NCBI GenBank assembly: GCA_050294475.1
Contig: JBNKOE010000024.1
Location: 186,001 to 250,000, forward strand
Source of the DNA: Thalassobellus sp050294475
Lineage (GTDB): Bacteria; Bacteroidota; Bacteroidia; Flavobacteriales; Flavobacteriaceae
Direction: 5' to 3'
Length of the DNA: 64,000 bases
Positions 7,713-15,019 of the stretch are shown here, in pieces (the stretch's first letter is position 1; each line of letters starts with the position of its first letter). The notes under the pieces are model-generated. The model did not search any database. It saw only the letters and a list, made by a program, of their open reading frames with translations, and was not told the DNA's origin. The position numbers and the translations under genes are program-made.

Positions 7713-8879
7713 ATGATTTTTACTAAAAATAGTAATGTGTTTCGATGGACAATGATAATATTATCTTTCATTGTTGTGTCATTAATTTTATGGGAAACAT
7801 ATAAATTTTTTCAGCATTTTAAAGATGAAGAACGCATTAAAATGGAAAATTGGTCTTTCGCTCAAACTGATTTAATAAAAACCGACAATCTAAATGAAGA
7901 CATGGGTAATTTACCTTTAAAGGTTATTACCAGTAATAAAACCACACCAATGGTTATGGTTCATGCAGATGGAAGTATTGAATTTAATAATATTAATAGT
8001 AAAAAAGCAAACGACTCCATTTATATTAAAAAATTAATCTCAAAATTTGAAAAAGAAAATAAACCAATTCAAGTTAAATTTGATGGTAAACTTTATAGCA
8101 CTTTATATTATGGCAACTCACCTTTATTAAACAAATTAATATATTACCCTTTTGCCTTATTACTAATAATTGTCCTTTTTGTTGCCCTTATTTACTTTTT
8201 TTATAAAAGCTCGAAAAACGCTAGCCAAAATAAGCTTTGGTCTGGTATGGCTAAAGAAACAGCACATCAAATTGGCACTCCCTTGTCTTCGTTAATTGGA
8301 TGGACAGAAATTTTAAAAACCGAAAATATAGATCCAGATTATATTGTTGAAATTGAAAAAGATGTAGACCGATTACAAACAATTACCGAACGCTTTAGTA
8401 AAATTGGTTCTATCCCTACGCTTAAGCCTTTAGATATTATTGATGAAACTATAAATTCTTATGATTATTTAAAATCAAGATCTTCTAAACTTATAGAGTT
8501 TGAAATAATAGTTCCTGAAGATCACATTTTTGTAAACCTTAATAAACAATTATATAGTTGGACTATTGAAAACTTAGTAAAAAATGCTATTGATGCTATG
8601 AAAGGTCGTGGCAAACTTACAGTAGAAATTTCTCAACTAGAAAACAATATAAAAGTTAGTGTAACTGATACAGGAAAAGGAATTCAGAAAAAAGACTTTA
8701 ATAAAATATTTGAACCTGGCTACACCACAAAAAAGCGAGGTTGGGGATTGGGTTTATCGCTAACAAAACGTATTATTGAAGACTTTCATGATGGTAAAAT
8801 AAAAGTTTTACAATCTGAATTAAACAAAGGAACAACTATACAAATTGCTTTAAAACGAGCTACAGATTATGCAGGATAA
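7713..8879 (+). CDS. Orphan sensor histidine kinase
   Basis: This is a membrane histidine kinase of 388 residues. Helix 1 lies at about 10-30, an extracytoplasmic sensor region at about 31-142, and helix 2 at about 143-165. The H-box AKETAHQIGTPLSSLIGW carries the phospho-accepting His at about residue 185. The ATPase part shows the N-box NLVKNAIDAM, the G1 box DTGKGI and the G2 box GWGLGLSLTKRI. No HAMP domain is obvious between helix 2 and the H-box. A TTG at 7707 is in frame but the ATG at 7713 is the better start. No response regulator is adjacent. The next gene overlaps it by 11 bases, so the two are likely translated together. Confidence 0.9.
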   Translation: MIFTKNSNVFRWTMIILSFIVVSLILWETYKFFQHFKDEERIKMENWSFAQTDLIKTDNLNEDMGNLPLKVITSNKTTPMVMVHADGSIEFNNINSKKANDSIYIKKLISKFEKENKPIQVKFDGKLYSTLYYGNSPLLNKLIYYPFALLLIIVLFVALIYFFYKSSKNASQNKLWSGMAKETAHQIGTPLSSLIGWTEILKTENIDPDYIVEIEKDVDRLQTITERFSKIGSIPTLKPLDIIDETINSYDYLKSRSSKLIEFEIIVPEDHIFVNLNKQLYSWTIENLVKNAIDAMKGRGKLTVEISQLENNIKVSVTDTGKGIQKKDFNKIFEPGYTTKKRGWGLGLSLTKRIIEDFHDGKIKVLQSELNKGTTIQIALKRATDYAG

Positions 8880-9219
8880 ATTCATTCTTATAAAAGAAGT
8901 TAATTTAAAAAACAATTGCCCCGAATGTTACAATAATGAAGGTTTAAACCTAAGTTTTAAACAACGATTTATTGAAACTAAATTTAAGAAATCAATTACC
9001 GATGAAATTAAATATGAAATTGCTTGTAAAACCTGTAATAATATTATTTATCCTGTACAATGGACTGATGATATTGAACGTGTTGTCGAATATCAAAAGA
9101 AAGCCTTCAAACCCAAAAAACCTTCTGTCTATTTAAAAAAAATGTCTTGGATTATTATTGGTATCATACTAACTATAATCATTATCACTATAGCCTTAAT
9201 GCTTTTCGCAAACCTATAA
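8869..9219 (+). CDS. Zinc-ribbon protein with C-terminal membrane anchor
   Basis: The 116-residue protein has two Cys pairs, CPEC at about 17-20 and CKTC at about 53-56, which together could bind one zinc ion. A basic linker rich in Lys and Pro is followed by a single hydrophobic helix at about 92-114. The orientation would leave the zinc ribbon in the cytoplasm as a tail-anchored protein. The gene overlaps the end of the histidine kinase gene by 11 bases and is probably its partner. I do not recognise a named family. It overlaps the convergent HIT gene by six bases. Confidence 0.7.
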   Translation: MQDKFILIKEVNLKNNCPECYNNEGLNLSFKQRFIETKFKKSITDEIKYEIACKTCNNIIYPVQWTDDIERVVEYQKKAFKPKKPSVYLKKMSWIIIGIILTIIIITIALMLFANL

Positions 9220-9603
9220 CTGCAATTTAATAGCCTCTGCTGTAGCTTTAAATTCTTCCACAGTAAGTGTTTCTTTATTAATAAAACGTGCATCTTCCAT
9301 AGAATGTAACGGAATTAAATGCACATGTGCATGAGGTACTTCTAAACCAATTACAGTAACACCAACTCTATTACAAGGAATCGCTTTTTCAATAGCTAAA
9401 GCAATTTTTCTTGAAAAACTCATAAGTCCGTTATAAGTAGCTTCATCCAAATCGAAAATTTTATCGACTTCCTTTTTAGGTATGCAAAGTGTGTGTCCTT
9501 TACTGTTTGGGTTTACATCTAGAAATGCTAAAAAATCATCTGTTTCGGCAATTTTATAACAAGGAATTTCGCCATTAACTATTTTAGTAAAAATTGAAGC
9601 CAT
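9214..9603 (-). CDS. HIT-family nucleotide hydrolase
   Basis: HIT proteins cleave nucleoside phosphoramidates and dinucleotide polyphosphates. The 129-residue protein starts MASIFTKIVNGEIPCYKI, the usual beginning of bacterial HIT (HINT-type) proteins, and contains the catalytic triad motif HAHVHLIPL near the C-terminus. An upstream extension to 9654 is open but is not homologous to the family and is rich in Ile/Tyr, so the ATG at 9603 is preferred. It follows greA on the same strand, but a strong terminator hairpin lies between them. Confidence 0.93.
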   Translation of the reverse strand: MASIFTKIVNGEIPCYKIAETDDFLAFLDVNPNSKGHTLCIPKKEVDKIFDLDEATYNGLMSFSRKIALAIEKAIPCNRVGVTVIGLEVPHAHVHLIPLHSMEDARFINKETLTVEEFKATAEAIKLQL

Positions 9604-9637
9604 AATAAATGAGAGTTTGATATAGATGTAAATATAA

Positions 9638-9665
9638 AAGATTCCTAATAACAATTAGGAATCTT
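9638..9665 (-). terminator. Intrinsic terminator of greA
   Basis: A perfect 12-bp stem (AAGATTCCTAAT with ATTAGGAATCTT) closes a 4-base loop. On the minus strand the stem is followed by TTATATTT. It lies between the greA stop and the HIT start, so it would end the greA transcript. Confidence 0.7.
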
Positions 9666-9692
9666 AATTAAAATTTTATGACGCTTAAAATA

Positions 9693-9717
9693 GATTTCTG
9701 CCTTCACAGAAATGACA
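9693..9717. repeat. Dispersed short palindrome, copy 1
   Basis: ATTTCTG (9694-9700) and CAGAAAT (9707-9713) form a stem around CCTTCA, and GACA follows. A second copy with the same plan, ATTCTTG-CCTTCG-CAAGAAT-GATA, is at 34974-34997. Both lie just beyond the stop codon of a minus-strand gene. The shared CCTTC loop and the stem-compensated changes suggest one repeat family. Confidence 0.6.
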
Positions 9718-9718
9718 A

Positions 9719-10192
9719 CTATCTTGAAATTTCAATAATATCAAATTTCATAACACCATTTGGCACTTGAATTTCGGCAACATCACCAACACTCTTACCC
9801 AACAGACCTTTGCCTATAGGTGAATTTACAGAAATCTTACCTGTTGCTAAATCTGCTTCACCATCTGCAACCAAGGTGTAATTCATTTCCATACCGTTGG
9901 TTTGGTTCTTTATTTTTACTTTAGATAAAACTAATATTTTAGATGTATCCATTTGAGATTCATCAATAACACGTGCACCTGCCAAAGCATCTTCAAGTTT
10001 AGAAATTCGCATTTCTAGCATACCTTGAGCTTCTTTAGCTGCATCATATTCGGCATTTTCACTTAAATCACCTTTATCTCTTGCTTCTGCAATAGCTTTT
10101 GATGCTTTTACACGCTCTATATCTTTTAACTGTTTAAGCTCTTCTCTTAATTTTTTTAATCCCTCTGGTGTATAGTATGATACTTTACTCAT
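9719..10192 (-). CDS. greA: Transcription elongation factor GreA
   Basis: GreA binds the RNA polymerase secondary channel and stimulates cleavage of backtracked RNA. The 157 residues show the N-terminal coiled coil (about 1-75) with the tip motif DLSENAEYDAAKEAQ, which carries the acidic residues needed for cleavage, and a C-terminal FKBP-like domain with SPIGKGLLGKSVGD. Length is normal. The leader holds two hairpins with U-rich tails, described separately, which suggests transcription attenuation of this gene. Confidence 0.96.
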   Translation of the reverse strand: MSKVSYYTPEGLKKLREELKQLKDIERVKASKAIAEARDKGDLSENAEYDAAKEAQGMLEMRISKLEDALAGARVIDESQMDTSKILVLSKVKIKNQTNGMEMNYTLVADGEADLATGKISVNSPIGKGLLGKSVGDVAEIQVPNGVMKFDIIEISR

Positions 10193-10218
10193 AACTTCAT
10201 CGTTTATTTAATAATAAA

Positions 10219-10263
10219 ATGCTGAACGAATCCAGCATAAAAAAATCTCGCATAAACGAGATT
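10219..10263 (-). promoter_or_regulatory. Tandem terminator-like hairpins in the greA leader
   Basis: Read on the minus strand, hairpin 1 is AATCTCG (10263-10257), loop TTTATG, CGAGATT (10250-10244), then TTTTT. Hairpin 2 follows at once: ATGCTG (10238-10233), 8-base loop, CAGCAT (10224-10219), then TTTTATTATT. The predicted transcript start is at about 10265, so hairpin 1 lies at the very 5' end of the greA mRNA. E. coli greA also has a leader terminator, which yields the short GraL RNAs. Here the arrangement looks convergent rather than homologous. Confidence 0.6.
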
Positions 10264-10269
10264 GAATAA

Positions 10270-10301
10270 CAAATATACAAAAATTTTAACTCAGTTTACA
10301 A
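10270..10301 (-). promoter_or_regulatory. Promoter of greA
   Basis: On the minus strand TTG (10301-10299) is followed after exactly 21 bases by TATATTTG (10277-10270), a full match to the Bacteroidetes housekeeping promoter. The expected start of transcription is around 10265, about 70 bases before the greA ATG. Confidence 0.7.
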
Positions 10302-10336
10302 TTTGTTGTAAATTGCAAATCAATTTTTTAAGTCTT

Positions 10337-10774
10337 ATGAAACCTATAATATTTATAATATCTCTTATCATTTTAACATCCTGTAGTAGTAAGGATAACA
10401 TTAAAGAAAACCCATATATTCCTAATTATAGTTTTAATACGGGAAATTTAATTAATACTAATTTACCTGAATATAGTCAACTAAAATTTTCAGGCAATTA
10501 TGTTATTCTAAATTCATACGGTTTAAAAGGTGTTGTGCTTTATTATGTTGGAGGAAATCAATATTCGGCATTTGAATTAACAGATCCAAATCATATTCCT
10601 AATTCATGCTCTAAACTAAATGTTGAAGGTGTTATTGCTACTTGCGGTTGTGATGATGGTAATAGTTATGATATTTTATCAGGATCTATGAGACAAGGCA
10701 CAACTGGAGGTTATACTTTAAAACCATATCGTGTTGAAGTTGCTGGAAATATTATTCGTGTTTCTAACAATTAA
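10337..10774 (+). CDS. Rieske-like lipoprotein with altered ligands
   Basis: The ATG at 10337 gives a lipoprotein signal, MKPIIFIISLIILTSCSSK, with lipobox LTSC. A TTG further upstream is in frame but would place the signal internally. The mature part (about 125 residues) reads like a Rieske fold: NSYGLKGVVLYY, then YSAFELTDPNH, SCSKLNVEG, ATCGCDDGNSYDILSG, and a final PYRVEVAGNIIRV. True Rieske proteins use CxH and CxxH to hold a 2Fe-2S cluster. Here only Cys residues are seen at these places, without the His pair. Such lipoproteins are common in Flavobacteriaceae and uncharacterised. It is convergent with the thiamine operon. Confidence 0.65.
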   Translation: MKPIIFIISLIILTSCSSKDNIKENPYIPNYSFNTGNLINTNLPEYSQLKFSGNYVILNSYGLKGVVLYYVGGNQYSAFELTDPNHIPNSCSKLNVEGVIATCGCDDGNSYDILSGSMRQGTTGGYTLKPYRVEVAGNIIRVSNN

Positions 10775-11352
10775 AAAGCAATTATCTTTATTTGATTAGT
10801 TAACCTCTTTTTCCATTGCCTATAACCTACAAACGAAAATATTGTATACACTACGGTTAAACCTGTGTAAAGGTTTAAGTCTCTATTTATATACAACGCA
10901 ATGGTTACAAAATTTATAACAATCCAAAATTTCCAAGCTCCAAGCTTTTTTTTAGCCTCTAAATAACTAGCTATAAAGCTAAAAATAGTTGTGTGCGCAT
11001 CTAAATAAGGCATTTTTGCATCGGTATAATTAGCAAAACAATATCCTAAAATAACAGACAATAGTTCTCCTAAAATAATTAAATACAAATAAGTACTTAT
11101 TGAAAAATCTGTAACTTCTAGTATGTTATTTTTCCGAATAGATTTTTGCCAATAAGCAAAGCCATAAACACCAATAATTACATAATATATGTATAAAATA
11201 GATTCGGCATACAATCCTGTTCTATAAAATAATACGATACTAATTAACGAACCCAATACGCCAAATAGCCAACAAATAATATGTTCTTTAATTAAAAAAA
11301 ACAAATAAGCCAAACCAAGTATTACGGCTAAAAGTTCTAAATAAAAGTCCAT
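10771..11352 (-). CDS. pnuT: PnuC-family transporter, probably thiamine-specific PnuT
   Basis: The 193 residues form about six to seven membrane helices with PnuC-family features: an N-terminal helix followed by WLFGVLGSLISIVLFYRTGL, GVYGFAYW, and KFWIVINFVTIALYI near the C-terminus. It is the last gene of an operon headed by a TPP riboswitch, and PnuT (thiamine-specific PnuC relative) in Bacteroidetes was first predicted from such riboswitch context. The substrate is therefore assigned from context, not from binding-site residues. The second PnuC paralog, at 16661-17293, lacks this control. It shares one base with the oxygenase gene. Confidence 0.82.
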   Translation of the reverse strand: MDFYLELLAVILGLAYLFFLIKEHIICWLFGVLGSLISIVLFYRTGLYAESILYIYYVIIGVYGFAYWQKSIRKNNILEVTDFSISTYLYLIILGELLSVILGYCFANYTDAKMPYLDAHTTIFSFIASYLEAKKKLGAWKFWIVINFVTIALYINRDLNLYTGLTVVYTIFSFVGYRQWKKRLTNQIKIIAF

Positions 11353-12128
11353 TAAAATAGAGCTAAATAGTTTTTAAAATAAGATTCGCTTGTAAACTGA
11401 AAATCATTAAACTTTATACTTTGAAAAGGTTTTGGTAAAGAAAAAAAAGCAAATGAGAAACGTTCTTTATTATCTGCTGTAAAATCTACTTGATGCTCTA
11501 ATGCTTTATATTTTCCTTTAGTTAAAAACTCTAATAAATATCCTGGAAAAATAACCACATTATTACTGGCATGTAATGCTTCTTTTTTATTACTGAAATT
11601 TTGATATGAAAACCCATCGTTTGTACCAAAAACAAAAACGGTAAATAATGATACATCTTTATGTTTAGACAATCTTAAAGATATATTATTTGTTAAACTC
11701 ACCTTTGGATAATAATTACAAGATACCATGTGCCCAATAGTATTTTCATAAAACGTTTTTAAACCTTCTATTTTCAATTGCTCAATAATATAAAGTTCAA
11801 TGGTTTTTATTTTTGAAACCAAGTTTGTCCAATCGTTTTGTAGAAAAACATGAAACTCTTTTGGAAAACGTGCTTGTTTAGAAAATTCTGAAAGCACAAA
11901 AGAATACAACAAATCTGTATCATATTGATTGAGACTATCCTTTTGTCCTAGAAAAGAATAGCCATCAAAACCACAATTATAATATACTTGAAGAAATTCT
12001 TTTTTGTAAGATTCTGGCTGTTTTATAAAATTTTTAAATGCAAACTGAAGGTTTCTATCTGAAGATTTCGGAATAGCTGTTTCAACTATTCCGAAATGTT
12101 CTTCAAATATATTTTCTTTTAAAATCAT
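11352..12128 (-). CDS. Isopenicillin-N-synthase-like Fe(II)/2-oxoglutarate oxygenase
   Basis: The 258 residues carry the full metal and co-substrate set of the isopenicillin N synthase / 2OG dioxygenase family: NYYP at about 138-141, H156-x-D158 in SKHKD, H212 in LEHQVDF and R223-x-S225 in ERFSF. The double-stranded beta-helix is also visible in VVIFPGYLLEFLTKGKYKA. The target molecule is unknown. It is the middle gene of a TPP-riboswitch operon, directly after the TonB receptor and overlapping pnuT by one base, so its role should concern a thiamine-related compound. In other Bacteroidetes a thiamine pyrophosphokinase is often found in such operons. No such kinase is present here. Confidence 0.82.
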   Translation of the reverse strand: MILKENIFEEHFGIVETAIPKSSDRNLQFAFKNFIKQPESYKKEFLQVYYNCGFDGYSFLGQKDSLNQYDTDLLYSFVLSEFSKQARFPKEFHVFLQNDWTNLVSKIKTIELYIIEQLKIEGLKTFYENTIGHMVSCNYYPKVSLTNNISLRLSKHKDVSLFTVFVFGTNDGFSYQNFSNKKEALHASNNVVIFPGYLLEFLTKGKYKALEHQVDFTADNKERFSFAFFSLPKPFQSIKFNDFQFTSESYFKNYLALF

Positions 12129-14258
12129 TTAAAACTTTAAAGTAGCTCCTAGTAAAAAATTTGTTGTTGCTTGTGGGTAGTACCCCGCACCTTCTATAGT
12201 TGTTGTTACTCCAGCACTAGAAGTATCATCATACGTATAATAATACCCATTAGAAACATATTCTTTGCCAAAAACATTATTTACTATACCAGATATCAGT
12301 ATAGATTTAAATATTGATTTTGGTTTTATTTCATATACAATATTAAAATCATTTACAAAATAACTATCTAATTTTGATGCTTCAGAATCTACATTCCCCA
12401 TGAATTGTTCACCAACATACTTACTCAAAAATGATAATTGTAAATTTTCTAACGGATAAAAATTAAGCGCATTTCCTATTACCAAATCTGGTGAAAATGA
12501 AATATTTGTACTTCCTAAATTAACTAAACTTCCATCTATTAAAGACGTAAAATCTTTATTCTTATTACTACTTACCGCAATATTTGTTGATGTACTAAAG
12601 GATTTACAATATTGAATATTAGCATCTACTTCTAATCCTAGCCTATGACTCTTACCACTTGTAGCTCTTATTGGGCTTCCTACATCATCCAATTCACCTG
12701 TTAATACCAATTGATTTTTATATGACATATAATACAAGTTTGTACTCATATGAACCTTATTAGTATTATAACGCCAACCTAATTCAATATCGTTAAGTGT
12801 TTCGTTTTCGGTTACACCCGCATTAAAATCATCACGATTTGGTTCTCTATTAGCTCTTGCATACGATGCATAAAAACTACTAACCTCAGAGGTTTTATAT
12901 GTTAACCCTACTTTAGGATTAAAGAAATTAAACTTAGCATCTGTAACAAAAGAAGCTCTATCTGAATTTAACCCATTAGTTTTATAACTTACAAAACGTC
13001 CTTGTAAATCAATAAACCCAGTTAAGTTATTCGTTAATTTAAAAGTTGCTTTAGAAAACATACTGAAGTCATTTTTAGTAGCATCGCCTTCATAATATTT
13101 ATCTCTAATATTAGTATTAAGCGCTAAATCACTTCCCCAAATAACCTCTCCAAAATGATCACCAGAATACGTATTATATGAAATTCCAGAAATAATTTCG
13201 AATGCATTTTTCTTATAAGTTACGTTTGCATTAATTACGTAAAAATTATTATCCAACCATCTGCGAACAATAACATCCGAATCATCTTCTATTAAATTAT
13301 TAAAATCTGATGCAGATTCTTCTGATTTATATTGCTCAAAATAACCTTTACCTTTTGTGTAGTTTAAGCCTATATTGGTAGACCAATTATTATCTAAACG
13401 CTCATTCCAATGTAATTGGTAATGATCTTGCCAGTAATTATCAGTTTCATTTTCATAAGTATATGGGTTTTGACGACGATCTGCTTTTAATTCTTCAGCT
13501 GTTAAACCATACCAAGACTGATACGTATACTCCTGACCTCCAAAAGTCAAGGCTTTAATTAAGGTATTATCATCTTTATAAATCCCTTGAAGAAAGTATG
13601 ATTTCAAATCTGTAAATGCCCTGTCTACATAACCGTCAGAATCTATCTTTGAAAAACGCCCAGATATTTCAAAATGGTTATTTAACAGTCCTGTACTTAA
13701 TTTTACAGTATGCTTGCGAGTATTATAACTACCAAAACTATTAGAAATCTCTCCCATAGCTTCTTTAGAAAAGGCATCGGTAAGTAAATTTAAACTCGCC
13801 CCAAATGCTCCCGAGCCATTGGTTGAAGTTCCTACACCACGTTGTAATTGTAAACTTTCTGTTGAAGATGCAAAATCGCCTAAATTAACCCAAAATGTGC
13901 CTTGACTTTCAGAATCGTTATAAGGAATGCCGTTAATTGTTACATTAACACGTGTAGCATCTGTACCACGTACACGAATACCAGTATATCCAATTCCTGC
14001 GCCTGCATCACTAGTTGTAACAACTGAAGGCAAATAGTTAAGCAAAACAGGAATATCCTGTCCTAAATTACGTTTTTCTAATTGCTCTTTGGAAACATTA
14101 GAATGTGTGATTGGAGAATCTGCGTTTACACGCACTGCATTAACTAAAACTTCGTCTAATTTTTCTGTTTTAGTTGAATCTTGCTCTACTTGATTTTGTT
14201 GTGCATTTGCACTGACTGATAACACTAGTAGTGTTAAAAAAAGAAATAAATTTTTCAT
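12129..14258 (-). CDS. TonB-dependent outer-membrane receptor for thiamine-type compounds
   Basis: This 709-residue receptor has a signal peptide (MKNLFLFLTLLVLSVSANAQ), a short TonB-box region with KLDEVLVNAVRV, a plug domain (about 45-165) with GIRVRGTDATRVNVTINGIP, and a beta-barrel ending in the aromatic residue of GATLKF. It lacks the N-terminal carboxypeptidase-regulatory-like domain of many Bacteroidota receptors. The gene is preceded by a TPP riboswitch, so the cargo is probably thiamine, its phosphates or precursors (the Omr1 type of Rodionov and co-workers). It is the first gene of the operon. The oxygenase starts immediately after it. Confidence 0.88.
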   Translation of the reverse strand: MKNLFLFLTLLVLSVSANAQQNQVEQDSTKTEKLDEVLVNAVRVNADSPITHSNVSKEQLEKRNLGQDIPVLLNYLPSVVTTSDAGAGIGYTGIRVRGTDATRVNVTINGIPYNDSESQGTFWVNLGDFASSTESLQLQRGVGTSTNGSGAFGASLNLLTDAFSKEAMGEISNSFGSYNTRKHTVKLSTGLLNNHFEISGRFSKIDSDGYVDRAFTDLKSYFLQGIYKDDNTLIKALTFGGQEYTYQSWYGLTAEELKADRRQNPYTYENETDNYWQDHYQLHWNERLDNNWSTNIGLNYTKGKGYFEQYKSEESASDFNNLIEDDSDVIVRRWLDNNFYVINANVTYKKNAFEIISGISYNTYSGDHFGEVIWGSDLALNTNIRDKYYEGDATKNDFSMFSKATFKLTNNLTGFIDLQGRFVSYKTNGLNSDRASFVTDAKFNFFNPKVGLTYKTSEVSSFYASYARANREPNRDDFNAGVTENETLNDIELGWRYNTNKVHMSTNLYYMSYKNQLVLTGELDDVGSPIRATSGKSHRLGLEVDANIQYCKSFSTSTNIAVSSNKNKDFTSLIDGSLVNLGSTNISFSPDLVIGNALNFYPLENLQLSFLSKYVGEQFMGNVDSEASKLDSYFVNDFNIVYEIKPKSIFKSILISGIVNNVFGKEYVSNGYYYTYDDTSSAGVTTTIEGAGYYPQATTNFLLGATLKF

Positions 14259-14472
14259 TACGATTATGTTTATAATCGAATAAAAAGAGGTAATTATTCT
14301 TAATTATTAATAAATTAGTTATTTGAACGTTAGCAAATATGATTTGAAAAATGCTGCTTCTATTTTGAATCCTTGCATGAATATGCAAAACATCATCAGA
14401 TTCAGAAGTAAAAAACACAACATTGATAACCTTATCGCACTCGCCAAAAATATCTGCTAGACATTTTCTTTA

Positions 14473-14555
14473 CGCTCGCTTCCTAAACAGCATTACCTGT
14501 TCTAGGTTCAATGGGTATGATCTCAGCCGATAATAGGCACCCCTTTTTGAGAACG
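14473..14555 (-). ncRNA. TPP riboswitch (THI element)
   Basis: On the minus strand the aptamer core is plain: GGGGTGCC, then GGCTGAGAtcATACCC, then GAACCTAgaACAGGTAATG, then GGAAGCGAG. P1 can form between CGTTCTC (14555-14549) and GAGCG (14477-14473). These are the conserved elements of the thiamine pyrophosphate aptamer. It lies 215 bases before the ATG of the TonB receptor. The 350-base gap 14259-14608 is thus filled by promoter, aptamer and a long leader. I saw no clear terminator in that leader, so the expression platform is unresolved. A stem TTGCAT/ATGCAA lies at 14373-14388. Confidence 0.95.
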
Positions 14556-14558
14556 CTG

Positions 14559-14588
14559 CAAATGTACTAACGAATTACTAATTATCAA
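14559..14588 (-). promoter_or_regulatory. Promoter of the thiamine operon
   Basis: On the minus strand TTG (14588-14586) is followed after 19 bases by TACATTTG (14566-14559). Transcription would start near 14553, exactly at the 5' strand of the riboswitch P1 stem. Confidence 0.7.
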
Positions 14589-14608
14589 TTATTAATTGTT
14601 AATAATTT

Positions 14609-15016
14609 TTAATCTAAATTAGGTTTCTTTCTATTTGCCTTTTTTTCAGATAGATTGCGCTTATTTTTTAATCGTTTTCTAATTACTGATTTGGGGATTT
14701 TTGTTGGAACACGCTTTTTAGGAATAATTAATCCTGTTCTAATTAAATTTAAGAATCGACAAATTATTAGTTCTTTGTTTTTATGCTGACTTCTGCTTTC
14801 TCCACATTGTAAAATTAAAAAACCTTCTTTTGTCAATCTATTTTCAAGTTTATGCAAAAGACGTTGCTTCTGGTCATCATTTAAGACCAAAGATGCATTT
14901 AAATTAAAGCTCAATTCAACTTTTGAAGCTACTTTATTAACATGTTGTCCTCCTGCTCCAGAACTTCTAATAGCTTTAAAGGTTAACTCTTTTAATAAGG
15001 CTTCGGTATTAAACAT
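14609..15016 (-). CDS. arfB: Peptidyl-tRNA hydrolase ArfB (YaeJ), ribosome rescue
   Basis: ArfB frees ribosomes stalled on mRNAs that lack a stop codon by hydrolysing peptidyl-tRNA. The 135-residue protein has the catalytic GGQ motif at residues 22-24 within SSGAGGQHVNKVASKVEL, followed by the small class-I release-factor domain, and a C-terminal tail very rich in Lys and Arg (from about 100) that enters the empty mRNA channel. It starts three bases after the DUF4301 stop, so the two form an operon. Confidence 0.93.
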   Translation of the reverse strand: MFNTEALLKELTFKAIRSSGAGGQHVNKVASKVELSFNLNASLVLNDDQKQRLLHKLENRLTKEGFLILQCGESRSQHKNKELIICRFLNLIRTGLIIPKKRVPTKIPKSVIRKRLKNKRNLSEKKANRKKPNLD

Positions 15017-15019
15017 ATT

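Noticed and set aside
14170..14418. An 82-codon minus-strand frame in the riboswitch leader that overlaps the receptor start
   Set aside because: It runs through the leader RNA and into the receptor gene in another frame, has no recognisable protein features, and its composition follows the leader. A regulatory leader peptide cannot be fully excluded, but nothing supports it.
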